A stretch of DNA of 64,000 nt from Beverwykella pulmonaria (taxonomy: Eukaryota; Ascomycota; Dothideomycetes; Pleosporales; Melanommataceae): NCBI GenBank assembly GCA_001599595.1, contig BCHH01000005.1, forward strand, positions 1,061,552 through 1,125,551. The letters run 5' to 3'. The notes below the pieces were generated by a model, which made no database searches, had not been told where the DNA came from, and saw only the letters and a list, made by a program, of their open reading frames with translations. Shown one piece after another: positions 1 to 11,049 of the stretch. The position numbers and the translations under genes are program-made. How positions within the stretch are numbered: position 1 is the first letter of the stretch; each line of letters begins with the position of its first letter.

Positions 1-778
1 AGTATGGAATATGTTCGGACCATTAGATCCGAAATAGAAACCTTCTTGCCTCGTATAGCTATGATGAGTCATAAATAGAGGCCAGGTGAAGGTATAATCA
101 GCCATAACGCACCTCGTGCACCTTAACCTGCACGACGCTAAGCTCATTTTGGATGACCGGCAAACGGTACAGACTCACAACGTTGAATATCCGCTTCTTC
201 CCTGCACCTCTAACACGCAGGACACGAGCTCAAATCCACTGGCTATGACTAAAGCTTCCCCTTCATCCCCTAAAGGCGCCTCACAACCAATCCGAACCGT
301 GGACGACAACCGCCACGAAGACTACATGGTTGCGCACGAGGGATGAATTTTATCAAATAACTAAATGTAAATGAATATTTCAGCTGGGAATTTTGCTGTA
401 AGCAGCGGTATGTTTAGGGGAGGATTGGCGGTGGATTTGCATACATACCACATACCAGCATGAGAAGCTTCCCAAGAATATCAGGCTATGTGTAAGGATG
501 AGGGAGGAGTATTCCTAGTGGGATTAGTGAGTGATGTCTTTGCGAAGAGAACGGGGGTAGTGAGGAATGAAAGCTAAAATAGCGCAGGTTGAATATCGCA
601 AGCGGTATGAAGACGAATATTGTTAAGAGGGTGTATCATGGATGATACTTTTACGTCGATTCCAGTTTGGGGAAGTTCTCATATCATCTTCTCGCTATCC
701 AGTATTCCGTATGAGCCTAGAACTCCCTACGTTCTTTTTCTAGTGATTCCCACGGGCTTCGTCCATCCCTTCTTAAAA
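1..778. other. Left-edge intergenic stretch
   Basis: No open frame here resembles a known family. Nothing beyond short random frames was seen. The right edge is the 3' flank of the oxalate decarboxylase gene. Confidence 0.5.
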
Positions 779-2288
779 TTACAACTCTGCTTTCTCATTG
801 TCCGCTAACTCAGGATTATCCTTGATAACATCCTTCTCCGCCCCCCAAATCGCCTTCTCGAACTTCTCTCCCGCCTTTTTATCGGTCGCAAACAAATGCT
901 CCTTCACCATCCGTCTGGGTGTCTCTCCTAGCCACTGGAACAAGGAGAAATCCTCGAATTTTGCCGCACGGAAGATCTCCAACACCTCGAGGGGCTCGTC
1001 GTCGCTGAGGTTCTCAATGAAGTGACCCATGTTGCGAGGTACAATGCCAACATCGCCCGCTTGATAGTCGAATGTGCGAGCGGTGCCTTCTGATGCGAAG
1101 ATAGTTACGCGAGCGCGGCCTTTGATGAAGAAGGACCACTCGTCCGCGTTGGGATGCCAGTGCATTTCCCTCATAGCGCCGGGCTGGATGTCCAAATGCG
1201 CTGCTGCCACCGTCTTGGAAATGGGAAAATTCCGTGAATCAGTAATGCGGACCTGGCCACCGGTGGCGTTTTGCGGTTCTTGGTTGAGCATTTTGTGCGT
1301 GAACTGCAACTTTGATTTCTTGTACCCTTTGCCGTCGGGGATCTCCTTCTCGATGGAGTCTGGGCTAGAGCCTTGGAAAATGTACTTTTCGTTCTTCGGG
1401 ATGGCTTTGAATACTTCTGGGGCGACGCGAAAGTTCTCAGCAAGGACTGACTTGGGGGTGTGGGCGATCCAATCAGTCAGGAGAAATGTTGAATCTTCGG
1501 AGAAATTGCCGTCATCGAAGACGAGGAGGAATTCGGTGCCGTTTGGCGACAGGCCTTGGAGGCTGTGCGGGTGGCCGGAGGGGAAGTACCATAAGTCACC
1601 TGATGTTGGTATATCATCAGCGTAGTTCTTTAGCTGGGTTAGATGAAGTGCGAATCGAAGTGTGGCTTACCTTTCTCCAAATCATCCACAAAAGATCCTC
1701 CCTCGGTGTCGAGAGCAGTGATCCGGACCCTGCCTTCAAGCACATACGCCCACTCGGCTTCCTTGTGCCAGTGCAGCTCTCGAATCACGCCTTCTTCGAG
1801 ACGCATATTGACACCGGCAAGCTCTTTGCTAGTCGGCAGCTCGCGAATGGTAGTTTGGCGAGTCCAGCCGCCTTCTTCGATCCGGATATGCGAGTCGGCG
1901 AAGGACCAACGCATATTCGGCATGTTGCCCTTGTCGGTACTCGGTGGACGGATGAGATCGGGGTTTTCTCTTTCGCGGGCTCGATTTCGCGGGCCCAGCA
2001 TGCTTGCGCCATCGCCATTTCTCTGATGTTCACGTCAGTGCACGAAATCCTGGGAGTGGGCTCAACGTTGCTCAACATTCAAATACTCACCCATGGCAAC
2101 GGCTGAAGCTTATCTCCAACGGCGTCAACTTTCCTGTCATACGGATCGAAGTGTTCAGGCGTATAAGGTTTCGCGTGTGGTCCCGCTTGGTATCCGCTTT
2201 CTGCCAATGATTGTTGTACAGTCAGAGGCGCTGCCAAGGTTATACCACCGAAATAGCTCCACACAGCCCATACCGAAGACAGATGCAT
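779..2288 (-). CDS. Secreted oxalate decarboxylase (bicupin)
   Basis: Converts oxalate to formate and CO2; in fungi it is a secreted Mn-dependent enzyme that handles oxalate in acid surroundings. I read three exons: 2288-2091, 2022-1671 and 1599-779, with GT..AG introns of 68 and 71 nt, giving about 456 aa, the normal length. An N-terminal hydrophobic stretch ending near LAAP looks like a signal peptide. Cupin 1 shows HWHKEAEW and later FPSGHPH; cupin 2 shows HWHPNADEW and VPRNMGH, so the His/Glu metal ligands of both domains are present. The lid motif SEDST between them keeps the Glu that, in bacterial OxdC, distinguishes decarboxylase from oxidase. Start chosen at the ATG heading the signal peptide. 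Transcribed divergently from the DUF1275 gene about 600 bp away. Looks intact. Confidence 0.95.
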
Positions 2289-2888
2289 GGCGATTCTTCA
2301 ATTGCACTCAGTTAATCTCCTCTGATCCAAACCAAACGTATATGGGACGGAATCGCGTCCCTTTTGATGCGCTCCTGAATGCCCCTCCTTTTCACGCGTG
2401 CCGATGACGACATTCCGTGGCGTCCCTTTCACCGCTTGGCAAGCTACCGTAACCTTAACTAAGCGCATATCTTCGCTTCTTATCCCCAATCCTCCACCTG
2501 TCAGACGAAGCCAAAACACTGTCTCTTGACACATATTTCCAATTGCAGAAGCTCTGTACCTCATCTCTACGCACAGCTTCTCATCATTGTGCCTCCTGCT
2601 CGGGACCGTGTCGGGCCCGGTTTTAGCTTGCCGCTCAAAAGTGAGTCGATGTTGTAACATACTTTATATCATCTCCTTTGCGTTCCTCGAATTGCCACCC
2701 CCCGCGGCCGGGCACGATCTCTTTGGCCTGGTCGGAGCTTTGGAGCTGTCACAGGCTACCTACGTTTAGACCGTCTTCTCAAGCTTTGTGGGCGATCCGT
2801 TTGCGCGCTAAGCATACGTCAACCTCTCACACCTTAACTGACTACCAATCCAATACCGACGTATGCAACATCAACAAAAAAAGGAAAC
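2289..2888. promoter_or_regulatory. Shared divergent intergenic/promoter region
   Basis: 600 bp between the start codons of two divergent genes (oxalate decarboxylase and DUF1275 protein). It must hold both promoters. I see no clear TATA box or named operator. Several open frames here have no family resemblance. Confidence 0.45.
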
Positions 2889-3782
2889 ATGAGTAGCTTG
2901 AATTCTTCTGGAGACATGGCGGAGAGCACACCCCTTCTCGGCCGGCACGGAAACGGGTCGGGTAAAGCATCGCCAACACTAACAGAACAGCTGAAGAAGC
3001 ACATGAAAGCTAACGTTAGCAAAAGCTGGGCAGATCTGGTGCTGCTATTCTGCTATGTTATCACGGGGTTGCTGGACAGTTCTGCAGTGTTCATCTGGGG
3101 CTCATTCGCCAGCATGCAAACTGGTAAGACATATATTCGTCAGCATGATTCCTCATTGACCACATGACTCACATGGTGTTCTGTAGGAAATACTGTGTAT
3201 TTGGGTCTCGGGCTTGTCGCACCGAACGAAGACAGTCGATGGGTCAAGGCCTTGACCTCGATATCCTTCTTTTGCCTTGGATCCTTCTTCTTCAGCCGCC
3301 TTCACCACCACTTTCCCCCACGCGCAAGATGGGTTCTTGTTGCGAGCTACACCTTCCAGTTGCTCCTCATTGTCACTGCGGCGTGGATAGTCACACTCGG
3401 ATCTAATACCTCGAACGACTTGCACTGGCGGGTCGTTGTTCCTCTCGCGGCTGTCGCATTCCAGGCAAGTGGGCAGGTCGTCGTCTCAAGGGCACTTCAG
3501 CACGGACCGTTGACGAGCGTGGTGTTGACCAGCAATTACTGTGATCTGTTCGCAGACACAAACTTGATGGCGTTGCACAATGTCGACAGAAATAGGAGGA
3601 CCACAGCACCGGTTTTAATGTTGCTTGGCGTTATGGCCGGTGGTATGTTCGCCCATAGCTCTGTCGGTATGGCGGGTGCATTGTGGACGGCTGCCATTCT
3701 AAAGGCAACGGTTGTTGTTGCTTGGTTCCTTTGGCCGACAGATCCGAAGGATCACCCTGAGGATCTTGTCTACCACAGCTGA
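2889..3782 (+). CDS. DUF1275 (YoaK-like) integral membrane protein
   Basis: Predicted multi-pass membrane protein of the DUF1275/YoaK family; the function of the family is not established. Two exons, 2889-3123 and 3187-3782, with a 63-nt intron (GTAAGA...TGTAG), encode 276 aa. After a polar N-terminus of about 45 residues there are several hydrophobic segments (around residues 48-70, 95-112, 125-145, 155-170, 205-222 and 228-250). The family hallmark is visible across the splice junction: the GLLDSS...FASMQTGN run, with the QTGN motif at the exon border. Stop follows a polar tail (DHPEDLVYHS). The ATG has an A at -3. Looks intact. Confidence 0.85.
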
Positions 3783-4202
3783 TCCAATTGCAGCCCTTCC
3801 GCACCCTTGTGCATCAACGAAATTTGTATTACAACACTGTTTTCTATGCAAGTATTCAAATAGTTGTTTTCATGCACTGTACAAGAAATTAGACGCATTG
3901 GGTTGTTGTGGTAAAACAATATGCACTCTGAAACCATGCACGTTGCGCAAGAGTTCTAGAAGACTGAGGAGGACCTTGAGAAACGTACCTCTGTCATAAT
4001 AAATTTTCCAGACTCTTCTTTTTCATATTTAACCTTGCGAGTTCTAGAGTCGCGGCTGTTCTTGCAGGTCCCTAAGGCGGAATCCACATGCCGTATCGAC
4101 TATCACCATAGTCCGTTTCTAGCAGTAAACAGTGAACGCAGAACCAGAAACGTAATTTCTCCGGACTTCCATAAGCAGCCAGCGTCAGCTGAAAACTGCA
4201 AA
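3783..4202. other. Intergenic, 3' flank of DUF1275 and promoter side of arrestin-like gene
   Basis: No gene seen. The open frame of the arrestin-like gene extends upstream to an ATG at 4035, but that extension is low-complexity-free, non-family sequence and is more likely 5' leader. Confidence 0.4.
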
Positions 4203-5711
4203 ATGGCAGTTACCGTTCAAGATCACCAACTCCTCACCACCTTCCCCCGTCCGCCCTCACACCTCTCCCCATCCCCTACACCAACAAGGTCCACAGCTGG
4301 GAGCCCCCTTCCCAGCCCACGTCCATCCGACTTCGGCTTCATCCACGTAGGGCTTGAGTCGGAAGAAGACACCGGTTCGATATACAAGAATGATGCCTCC
4401 TTCATCCCCGTACCGGTGCCAACACCGATTGGCAACTCGTCAAGTCTTCAACTTGTCCTTGATAACCCATCTAGGCTTTATGCTCCAGGCGAGACAATTA
4501 CGGGATATATTACTGGCTGGGGTTACTCGTCAGAGTCGTCGACACATATGCACATCGTTCTCGAGGGACGAGCAAAGACCTATATGCACGCAGGCGCCAC
4601 TGAGCACCACGACTGTGCTCCTCTATTGTATCAGGTAGTTCATCTGAACTCTGCAGACCAAGGCGTTGTACCGCGATTCTCCATTTCTATACCCGAGAAA
4701 TGTGCCACAAGGCTCGAAAAGTTGAATGGCTTCTCGCCTGAAGGCCGAAGGTTCTGGACACTTGACTGGCTTGCACAAGGTCCGTATGACTGTCAAGCTG
4801 GCCATCCACTGCCGCCCTCTATCAGCCTACCGAGTCGTACATCCCACACGCTTTCCTCACGAATCGCTGGGCGAGGCTACATTGAATACAAGCTCATCGC
4901 CGTGCGATCAACTCTCCAGCCCGACACCGGAAAGCTTGTCCCAGAAGCCAGTGCTCAAGTTCCACTCCAACTAACCACGCTTCGTCTCTCTCATTCCCAC
5001 ATCCAAGACCTCATGGGCCAAACCCACAACATCACAACACCCCTCTCTGTGCAAACCACGCAACTACTGAAAGACAGAAGGCTATCGATTTGCGAGCACG
5101 TCAAAGACGCATTCACCACCAGCACACCATCCTTCTACTTCTCTTCTACAGCCATCACACCACGTCTATCTATCCCCGGCGCGGACGTCAAAATCGGCAT
5201 CTCTGTTTCCATACTCCCTCCACCGATGGGAAAATTATACAACTTTCCCGTCCCCGACATTCGCGTAAAGCGCCTAGATGTGCGCATCCGCTCGTACCAA
5301 GGTCTGCGCGTCCTCGGTCCCTCACAAGACCTGCCACCAAACGAGCACACAAGCACGAAATCCCACACATTCAAGAGTTGGGAACTGCGCACGACACAAG
5401 AACCGCCCAGCGCAGTCTTCAAGCCTCAGCAGGGCAACTTCGACGGCCAATCGTGCATCATGACCGTCGCGCTGCCAAAGAATATACTGCCGAGCTTTAA
5501 GACGTATAATCTTTGGAGAAGTTATAGGCTCGAGTGCGATGTTACATTTAGGGTAGCGGGGAAGGAAACTACGGTGCGGACGGAGAGTGATTTGAATGTT
5601 GTTGCGAGGCTAGCAGGGAGTAGAGAGGTGAGGGAAGGGAGGTTGGAGGAGGAGGGGAAGTTGGAGAGCTTGGAGTGTGCAATGGAAATGGTTAGAAGGT
5701 CTGCTGGGTAG
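4203..5711 (+). CDS. Arrestin-fold (alpha-arrestin-like) protein
   Basis: Probable arrestin-like adaptor, a class that in fungi commonly links membrane proteins to ubiquitination. A single intronless exon gives 502 aa from the ATG at 4203 (context AAAATGG); an upstream in-frame ATG at 4035 would add 56 residues without family features, so I prefer 4203. The first 80 residues are Pro/Ser-rich and low complexity. From about residue 88 the beta-rich N-lobe begins with LQLVLDNPSRLYAPGETITG, the typical arrestin opening, followed by a hydrophobic, beta-strand-rich pattern to about residue 300 and a second lobe to about 470. The end is acidic/basic charged (REVREGRLEEEGK). I do not see a clear PPxY motif, so a Rsp5-type role is only a possibility. 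Sure of the fold class, not of the pathway. Confidence 0.75.
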   Translation: MAVTVQDHQLLTTFPRPPSHLSPSPTPTRSTAGSPLPSPRPSDFGFIHVGLESEEDTGSIYKNDASFIPVPVPTPIGNSSSLQLVLDNPSRLYAPGETITGYITGWGYSSESSTHMHIVLEGRAKTYMHAGATEHHDCAPLLYQVVHLNSADQGVVPRFSISIPEKCATRLEKLNGFSPEGRRFWTLDWLAQGPYDCQAGHPLPPSISLPSRTSHTLSSRIAGRGYIEYKLIAVRSTLQPDTGKLVPEASAQVPLQLTTLRLSHSHIQDLMGQTHNITTPLSVQTTQLLKDRRLSICEHVKDAFTTSTPSFYFSSTAITPRLSIPGADVKIGISVSILPPPMGKLYNFPVPDIRVKRLDVRIRSYQGLRVLGPSQDLPPNEHTSTKSHTFKSWELRTTQEPPSAVFKPQQGNFDGQSCIMTVALPKNILPSFKTYNLWRSYRLECDVTFRVAGKETTVRTESDLNVVARLAGSREVREGRLEEEGKLESLECAMEMVRRSAG

Positions 5712-6269
5712 TGATGGTGTTGTACGAGGATCGATTGAGAGGGGTTCTAGGAGTTCTGCTATCCGCATGGGCGATTCTGGCGAGATATCGAGGCATCACA
5801 GGAAGGAAAATTTGTTTTGATGCTTGGTAGCTGCTCAGTTTCATAGACATTCATAGTTTTAGCCCCACAAAATTGATCAGACGGAGAGGGAGCATACTCG
5901 TGCCACGCACGACTGAACGAGATGAAGGAGTGCGCGACGCGAGTCGGCAATGTTAATGTCGAAGAGAAGAGTAAGGTTGCACACTAAAAGGCAAAGAGAG
6001 CTGGGGAGCAGTGGCAGGGCGGGGTCAGCAGTTGAAGAAGCTCCGCATTGATATGCGACATCTTAACATTATGCTGTGTCGGTTCTTCGTATGGCGATCC
6101 CAATCGTGCGTCTCACAAACCTCACTCGGCATCACGTCGGCGCAGCACAGGCCTCGTGCTCGCTTGTGGTCCCCCAACCCACGGCCAAACCCACGCTCCG
6201 ACTGCTGCAGGCCTGATTTCCGGGCCGTGCATTGTCACATGACCTACTAGCGCGGGGCTTGTCGCTGCC
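5712..6269. other. Intergenic region upstream of U2 snRNA
   Basis: No protein gene recognised. The right end is the promoter of the U2 snRNA gene; proximal elements other than the TATA box could not be identified. Confidence 0.4.
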
Positions 6270-6276
6270 TATATAA
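6270..6276 (+). promoter_or_regulatory. TATA box of the U2 snRNA gene
   Basis: The string TATATAA lies 37 bp upstream of the inferred U2 5' end, a spacing usual for RNA polymerase II snRNA promoters with a TATA element. Confidence 0.75.
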
Positions 6277-6306
6277 TCCCCTCGTCCCCCCGCCCCTCTT
6301 CTGCTC

Positions 6307-6475
6307 ATCAGCTCTCTTTGCCTTTTGGCTTAGATCAAGTGTAGTATCTGTTCTTTTCAGTTTAATCTCTGAAACGTCACTACGGTGACATTTTAAGATT
6401 ATTCCTATTTTTGTGACTGGGTCTCCTCTCACTGGGCTTGCCTACAGTTGAGACCACAGTGTCGCCAGTGAGTCA
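6307..6475 (+). ncRNA. U2: U2 spliceosomal snRNA
   Basis: U2 snRNA pairs with the intron branch site in the spliceosome. The 5' region (from about 6317) reads CTTTTGGCTTAGATCAAGTG and continues into GTAGTATCTGTTCTTTTCAG, near-identical to U2 of other eukaryotes. The branch-site-pairing GTAGTA is at 6341-6346. Stem-loop IIa is seen as GTCAC-TAC-GGTGAC just downstream. An Sm site ATTTTTG is at 6407-6413, followed by a longer 3' hairpin whose arms include GGTCTC and GAGACC. The 3' end is estimated from the last hairpin and may be off by some bases. No overlapping protein gene. Confidence 0.96.
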
Positions 6476-7794
6476 TCTGCCCCATGATTGCCTCTATCAT
6501 TACTAAATTAGTCTAGATATTGCACTACCTTTGGCTGACGCGAACCTTTTCATTGAGACATCTGGCTTGCCAGTGCTTGAGGAAGAGTTTTTTCGTCTGT
6601 ATTGTTGAGGCAACGGTTTACAGTTAAGAACATGGTAGCTGTTTATTATCCTCGACCCGAGGAAATTTAGATGTGGTGAGTCAGAGCTTGCAGGCAGCAA
6701 GTCGATCCTGCGCGGCGGGTGGGAAACCTACGAAAACTTTGAACTGAAAACGCATTGCCAAGCTCTACCCTACGTTGGCTTCCGGGCCTTCGTAGCCTCA
6801 GGCACTGTTCGGTAGCCCAGAGATGGCAGGTGGAGCTGATAATGGGTTTCCACTAGAGCTACTGAGCTTGGCTGCATAAAATGACCCGCCCTACCAATTT
6901 GGGTAAGGATTTGTATAACCCAAGTCGACGAGTTCTCCCTACTGTTGCAGACATTACCAGCAGACATATGGCGCACGATAGACTATTCTAAGCCATGTCT
7001 ACCTAACTTGCTGCCATCCTGCTCGCTACTCGTCTGCTCTAGGTACCTGTATTGGAATTTGCTGTTAAATGCATTCCCACGGAATTTGCGAAGCCTGCAG
7101 GCTTTGGGTGAAAGGTCTTCATGGCCCATATAGGTAAGGCTCCCGGGCTGACATTTGTAGGAGATGGATCCAGTTCTGGGCTCTATGAGCGATCAAGAAA
7201 ATCATAAGCTTCATTTTTATCCATATCGCTTCTGATTGATCTAGGAAGGTGGAAAAACCATGTTTTATCATCATTGCTTGGTTCTTTAACATCTGGCCTG
7301 CAGAATCTATGGTTGTTATAAAACAGGAGAAGCCGGTTTGTCCAGATATCCACATGCAGATTCGAATAGCGAAGCTGTTGGATGTGTTCTTGAGCTGGGT
7401 GTAGGCGATATGAAACCATTGTCTAGTGCTTTATTTACCTCGCTTAGAATTCTTAACTTCTGCGTCCATCTCTCGAACTCGATCACTCAATAGACGGAGG
7501 TAAATACTTAATATAATGTGACCACAGTGTAGCCAAGTCATTCTGTAACGACTGAAACGCATCCGGCATGTGATAAATGTTACCACCGATTGCCACAGCC
7601 TCGCCGCCCCCTTGTTTGAACAGTGTGCTCCCGCCAAGGCTGCACTGCCCTCGTACCGCTTTCTCGCCCTCGCCACTCTCCCCTCATCACTGCTTCCGCA
7701 TTCTCGAATATTGCACTCAACAACTCCTTGAAGTGATCCATCTTGAGAGTCACTCCCCGAGCGAGACAGACTGTAACTTTACTTCTGCTTCGTG
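6476..7794. other. Intergenic, no gene recognised
   Basis: 1.3 kb of moderately AT-rich DNA between U2 and the pepsin-like gene. Short frames exist on both strands but none shows a domain, signal peptide or consistent splice structure. Confidence 0.4.
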
Positions 7795-9188
7795 ATGAGA
7801 ATATGGATTGCGTACGTAATCGCGGGAACATGGAGCAATACAATCGTTCAAGCAGGCATACACAGACTACCAATTCAGAGGCTCACGTACGGTTGGGACT
7901 TCCGCATGATGAATAAGGCTTTATACCCAGAAGTAAGTAGCGCGAGACATTCAAATTACACTCTCAACTCATAAAAGACTAGCAAAAGCCGCTTGCTGCG
8001 CCCAACCTGGAACAATCCCCGCTGCAGGAATTGGCAAGATCTTCCGTTGTGACTCACAACAAGATACGACAAGCGCCCCGACGACGTTACCGTCCGAATA
8101 ATGTCCCTTTCTTGAGTACAATGGATGAAGATTTTGTATGGACAAGTATGTACACGACTACCCTTGGTATTGGCAATCCGCAGGTCCTATTTCGAGCCCA
8201 GGTTGACACAAGTTGGGGTCCACTATTTGTGCCGTCGATATACTGCACGAATAAGCCGTGTTGGATGCATTGGGAGCATATTTACAATCCGCTCAACTCT
8301 TCAACCTCTCGCGCCAACCTTACTGGATGCCAAGTGACATATACTGGCCAGGGCTACGGCCTCTGGACATGGGGGAATAGGACGCAAGATACCGTTTACA
8401 TCACAGAACTGGAAATCAAAAACCAGCTCTTTGAAAGCGTTACATATTGGTGGCCGAGCCCACTTGAGCGGGACGACCTTTACGATACGGTTCTTGGCCT
8501 TGCGCTTCGCGATATCAAGAATATCAATACTACGTTGAACTCGCCGAGCTTGTTTCAGAGTATACTGGATCAGAGGCTGCTAGACGATGACTTGTTTACG
8601 CTTCGAATGTCGAGAAAAGATGAGGAAATAGGAGAGCTTACGTTAGGCGGCATCCCAGATTACATCGACGTGCATAAATTGGTGGAAATTCCTCTTACAC
8701 GGAACTATGATGGAGGAGACTTCGAGGAGGTACAGTTCTATTCATCCAACGGTTGGCAGGTTGCTTTGAACAATATTACTATATCAGACAACGCCTTAAC
8801 GCATCAGTCAGTACTCGCATCAAACTACACAGCAGTTTTATCAACCTCTTATCCCTGGATTGTTTTCCCGTGGGACGAGACCGATGCGATATGGTCACAG
8901 CTAGGTTTCGAAGGCGGCTCGGTGCCTTGCGACGCACGATTTCGTCTTCCGAATATAACTTTCGTATTCGGGCCGGACGAGCAGGAAGTCACACTGACAT
9001 CGTGGGACTACGTTTTAGAAGTCTATAACGACGTGTTAAGTAGACTCGAATGTCTGATCATGATTGGCGGCATGGAGGAAGAGGAGTCGAATGGGTTTGT
9101 GCTGCTAGGAAGTCCATTCTTAAATGGTCTGTATAGCGTGTGGGATGCGGGGAGGAAAACTGTATCTTTCGCGAACCGGCCTAGGTGA
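7795..9188 (+). CDS. Secreted pepsin-like (A1 family) protein, probably inactive
   Basis: Two exons, 7795-7932 and 7983-9188, joined by a 50-nt intron (GTAAGT...CTAG), give 447 aa. Exon 1 supplies a likely signal peptide (RIWIAYVIAGTW..QAG). The body follows the pepsin plan: a YTTTLGIGNPQ strand, first active-site loop, Cys pair (YCTNKPC), DTVLGLA, LTLGGIPDY, second active-site loop and GFVLLGSPFLNGLYSVWD near the end. Many N-x-S/T sites suggest secretion. The first loop reads QVDTSWG instead of D-T-G-S/T, and the second reads VLSTSYPW, where the catalytic Asp of D-T/S-G-T is replaced by Ser. With one Asp missing, proteolysis in the usual way is unlikely; it is best called a peptidase homologue. 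The frame is open throughout, so it is not an obvious pseudogene. Confidence 0.82.
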
Positions 9189-9464
9189 GATGAGATCTTA
9201 GGCTAGTCAAGATCTTATCCAAGCTTTTAGCCGTTACGAACCCAGATGCGGAAAGACGCTGTCCAGTACGGCACATGAATGCAGATGATACGAGCCATCA
9301 TAGAGCAGATTTGGCAAATGTACAGTGAGAATGATCCAGTGCGCTGTCCTGTCTTATTGTCCTATTATTGAATATCCTCTTGTACGATTTTCCTTAGCCT
9401 TTGTTGTAAGCTCGTGCGTGATGACGAGCACGGTTTTCATTATCGCGGACGCGGGGAGACAGTG

Positions 9465-9640
9465 ACAGAATAAGTAGGCTCTATTTCAGCTACACTAAGA
9501 TAGAGGGAGAAGAGGTACTCAGGGAAATCGATCCTATATACAGTGGGGCACGATCCGGGCGCAGGCCGGCTGAGCTTGTCCTGAGAGTGTAGCATGGCGT
9601 GGTATGTCGTGGCGGGCACACGTCGTATTACGTGGTTGAA
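9465..9640 (-). mobile_element. LTR fragment, inverted partner of 12896-13060
   Basis: Read on the minus strand this matches 12896-13060 over about 170 bp: TCAACCACGT at the start, a GTATATAGG TATA-type promoter in the middle and the shared string AGTGTAGCTGAAATAGAGCC near the end. A repeated unit with its own TATA box and a short transcribed tail fits a solo LTR. No coding partner adjacent. Confidence 0.6.
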
Positions 9641-9711
9641 CTGAACATGCGCCACTATCACATCTGATACGTGTTCATGTGATGCGTGGTTGAGCTGGCG
9701 GGCAGCACCGT

Positions 9712-9843
9712 CACACCGGGCACCATATCAGTCACGTGGATATGCCACTGACCAATCCGTCCGTCATCATATATATATCTCAGCTCTACATTACACATAT
9801 AACACACAAAATACAAATCTCCATACCCACACACTTGCTTACA
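9712..9843 (-). repeat. Short TGTAAGC/GCTTACA-type element, copy 1 (inverted)
   Basis: Near-mirror image of the copy at 9851-9984: shared CACGTGGATATGCCACT, an ATATATAT block and the terminal GCTTACA. The outer end is degenerate. With copy 2 it forms an inverted pair separated by only about 8 bp. See 13458-13588 for the best preserved copy. Confidence 0.6.
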
Positions 9844-9850
9844 TTTGTTA

Positions 9851-9984
9851 ATATAAGCAAAAATGTGGAGGAAAAAGTGTCAAGTTGTGTATTTGATGTG
9901 ATGTAGGTACAGCTGATATATATATATGACGGATTGATTAGTTAGTGGCATATCCACGTGACGGCTTGGTGTCCTGGGCTTACA
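9851..9984 (+). repeat. Short TGTAAGC/GCTTACA-type element, copy 2
   Basis: Matches 13458-13588 in the same orientation (GTGGAGGAAA, GTACAGCTGA, TGGCATATC.ACGTGACGG) and ends in GCTTACA; the start is degenerate (ATAAGC). No coding capacity; either a very short LTR or a MITE. Confidence 0.65.
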
Positions 9985-10447
9985 GTTAATAGATCACATC
10001 ATCTTTAAATAACGATATCTTGCCATCAATGCAAAGCCTTAACAGCATGTCGTCAATAACTAGGTATTAATGGTCATCAAATTACTAGGCAGCAAAGACC
10101 AGGCGCTCCAGAATTTTTTTCACTTCAAAAGCACTAAAACCATTCTACCAAGTATGTTCTTATAACAAATTTGTTGAATGGACTTTGCTAGCTAGCTTGG
10201 TGTTAGCAAGGTGAGCGGAGCAAAGCATGTTTTGCACGGTGTACACAGCGCGCGGGGATAGTAGGGTGGGCAAGTAACTGTTCGTTGATTAATTGCCTGC
10301 TGTTCTACGTACGAGGGGAGAGGGGCCACATATTGTTCGCGCTCGGTCCCAGCGCACTGGCCACATCACGTGGTCACACCACGTGATATTAACCTCTGTA
10401 ATATACAACACCACTGTTCGGACAAAATTTATTATAACGTATTCCAC

Positions 10448-10789
10448 CACCGAGCGGCTCACCCCAAAATACATCAAAATATCTTAACCACCACTCAATA
10501 ATAACCTTTAAAATTTGAGATTGATAGGCTTTCGTATATATAATCTGTATTCTATCAATTTCAAAGAGACTTATAAACATTCAGATAGCACAAAGTGGGG
10601 GCTATTTTAGCACCAAATCTCAATATTTAACGAATCAAATATTAAATATCTCTGTAATCAGTATATATCATAGAATACATTTACGTAAGCCCAAATCTGT
10701 AATTTTAAAGTTTATTATCGAGTGGTGGTTGAGATGTTTTGCTTCCAAATTCCGATATTTTGGTGTATTTTGGGGTGAGCCGTTTGGTG
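10448..10789. mobile_element. MITE-like element with long terminal inverted repeats
   Basis: The left end (CACCGAGCGGCTCACCCCAA, running to about 10513) is repeated in reverse complement at the right end (from about 10700 to 10789). The arms are about 60-85 bp, the right arm having about 22 extra bases. The 340-bp unit is AT-rich, non-coding and has a central loop of about 185 bp. This is the structure of a non-autonomous DNA transposon. No clear target duplication could be fixed. Confidence 0.75.
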
Positions 10790-11049
10790 ACAAAAAAAGA
10801 TGGCTGCACCAACTAAATGTACCCTCCGCCTTACCAGTCTCTACAACACCCTCCCCGCTTTCATCGTCCCAAGCATCTCAGAACGTCTTGTCTATTTTCT
10901 ATGCCTTGTTGATTTCTTAGCTATCTTATTAGTCTATCTGAACAAGAACTGGAAGCAGAACCGCATTGTCCTCTCCACGACCTTAAGCGACAAATGCAAT
11001 GGCCTAATTGTGACGGGCAGCTATTTGAGTAGAGAGATGAAAGCAGGTT

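Noticed and set aside
4035..4202. Upstream in-frame extension of the arrestin-like protein
   Set aside because: The 56 added residues show no family features and the ATG at 4203 has the better context.
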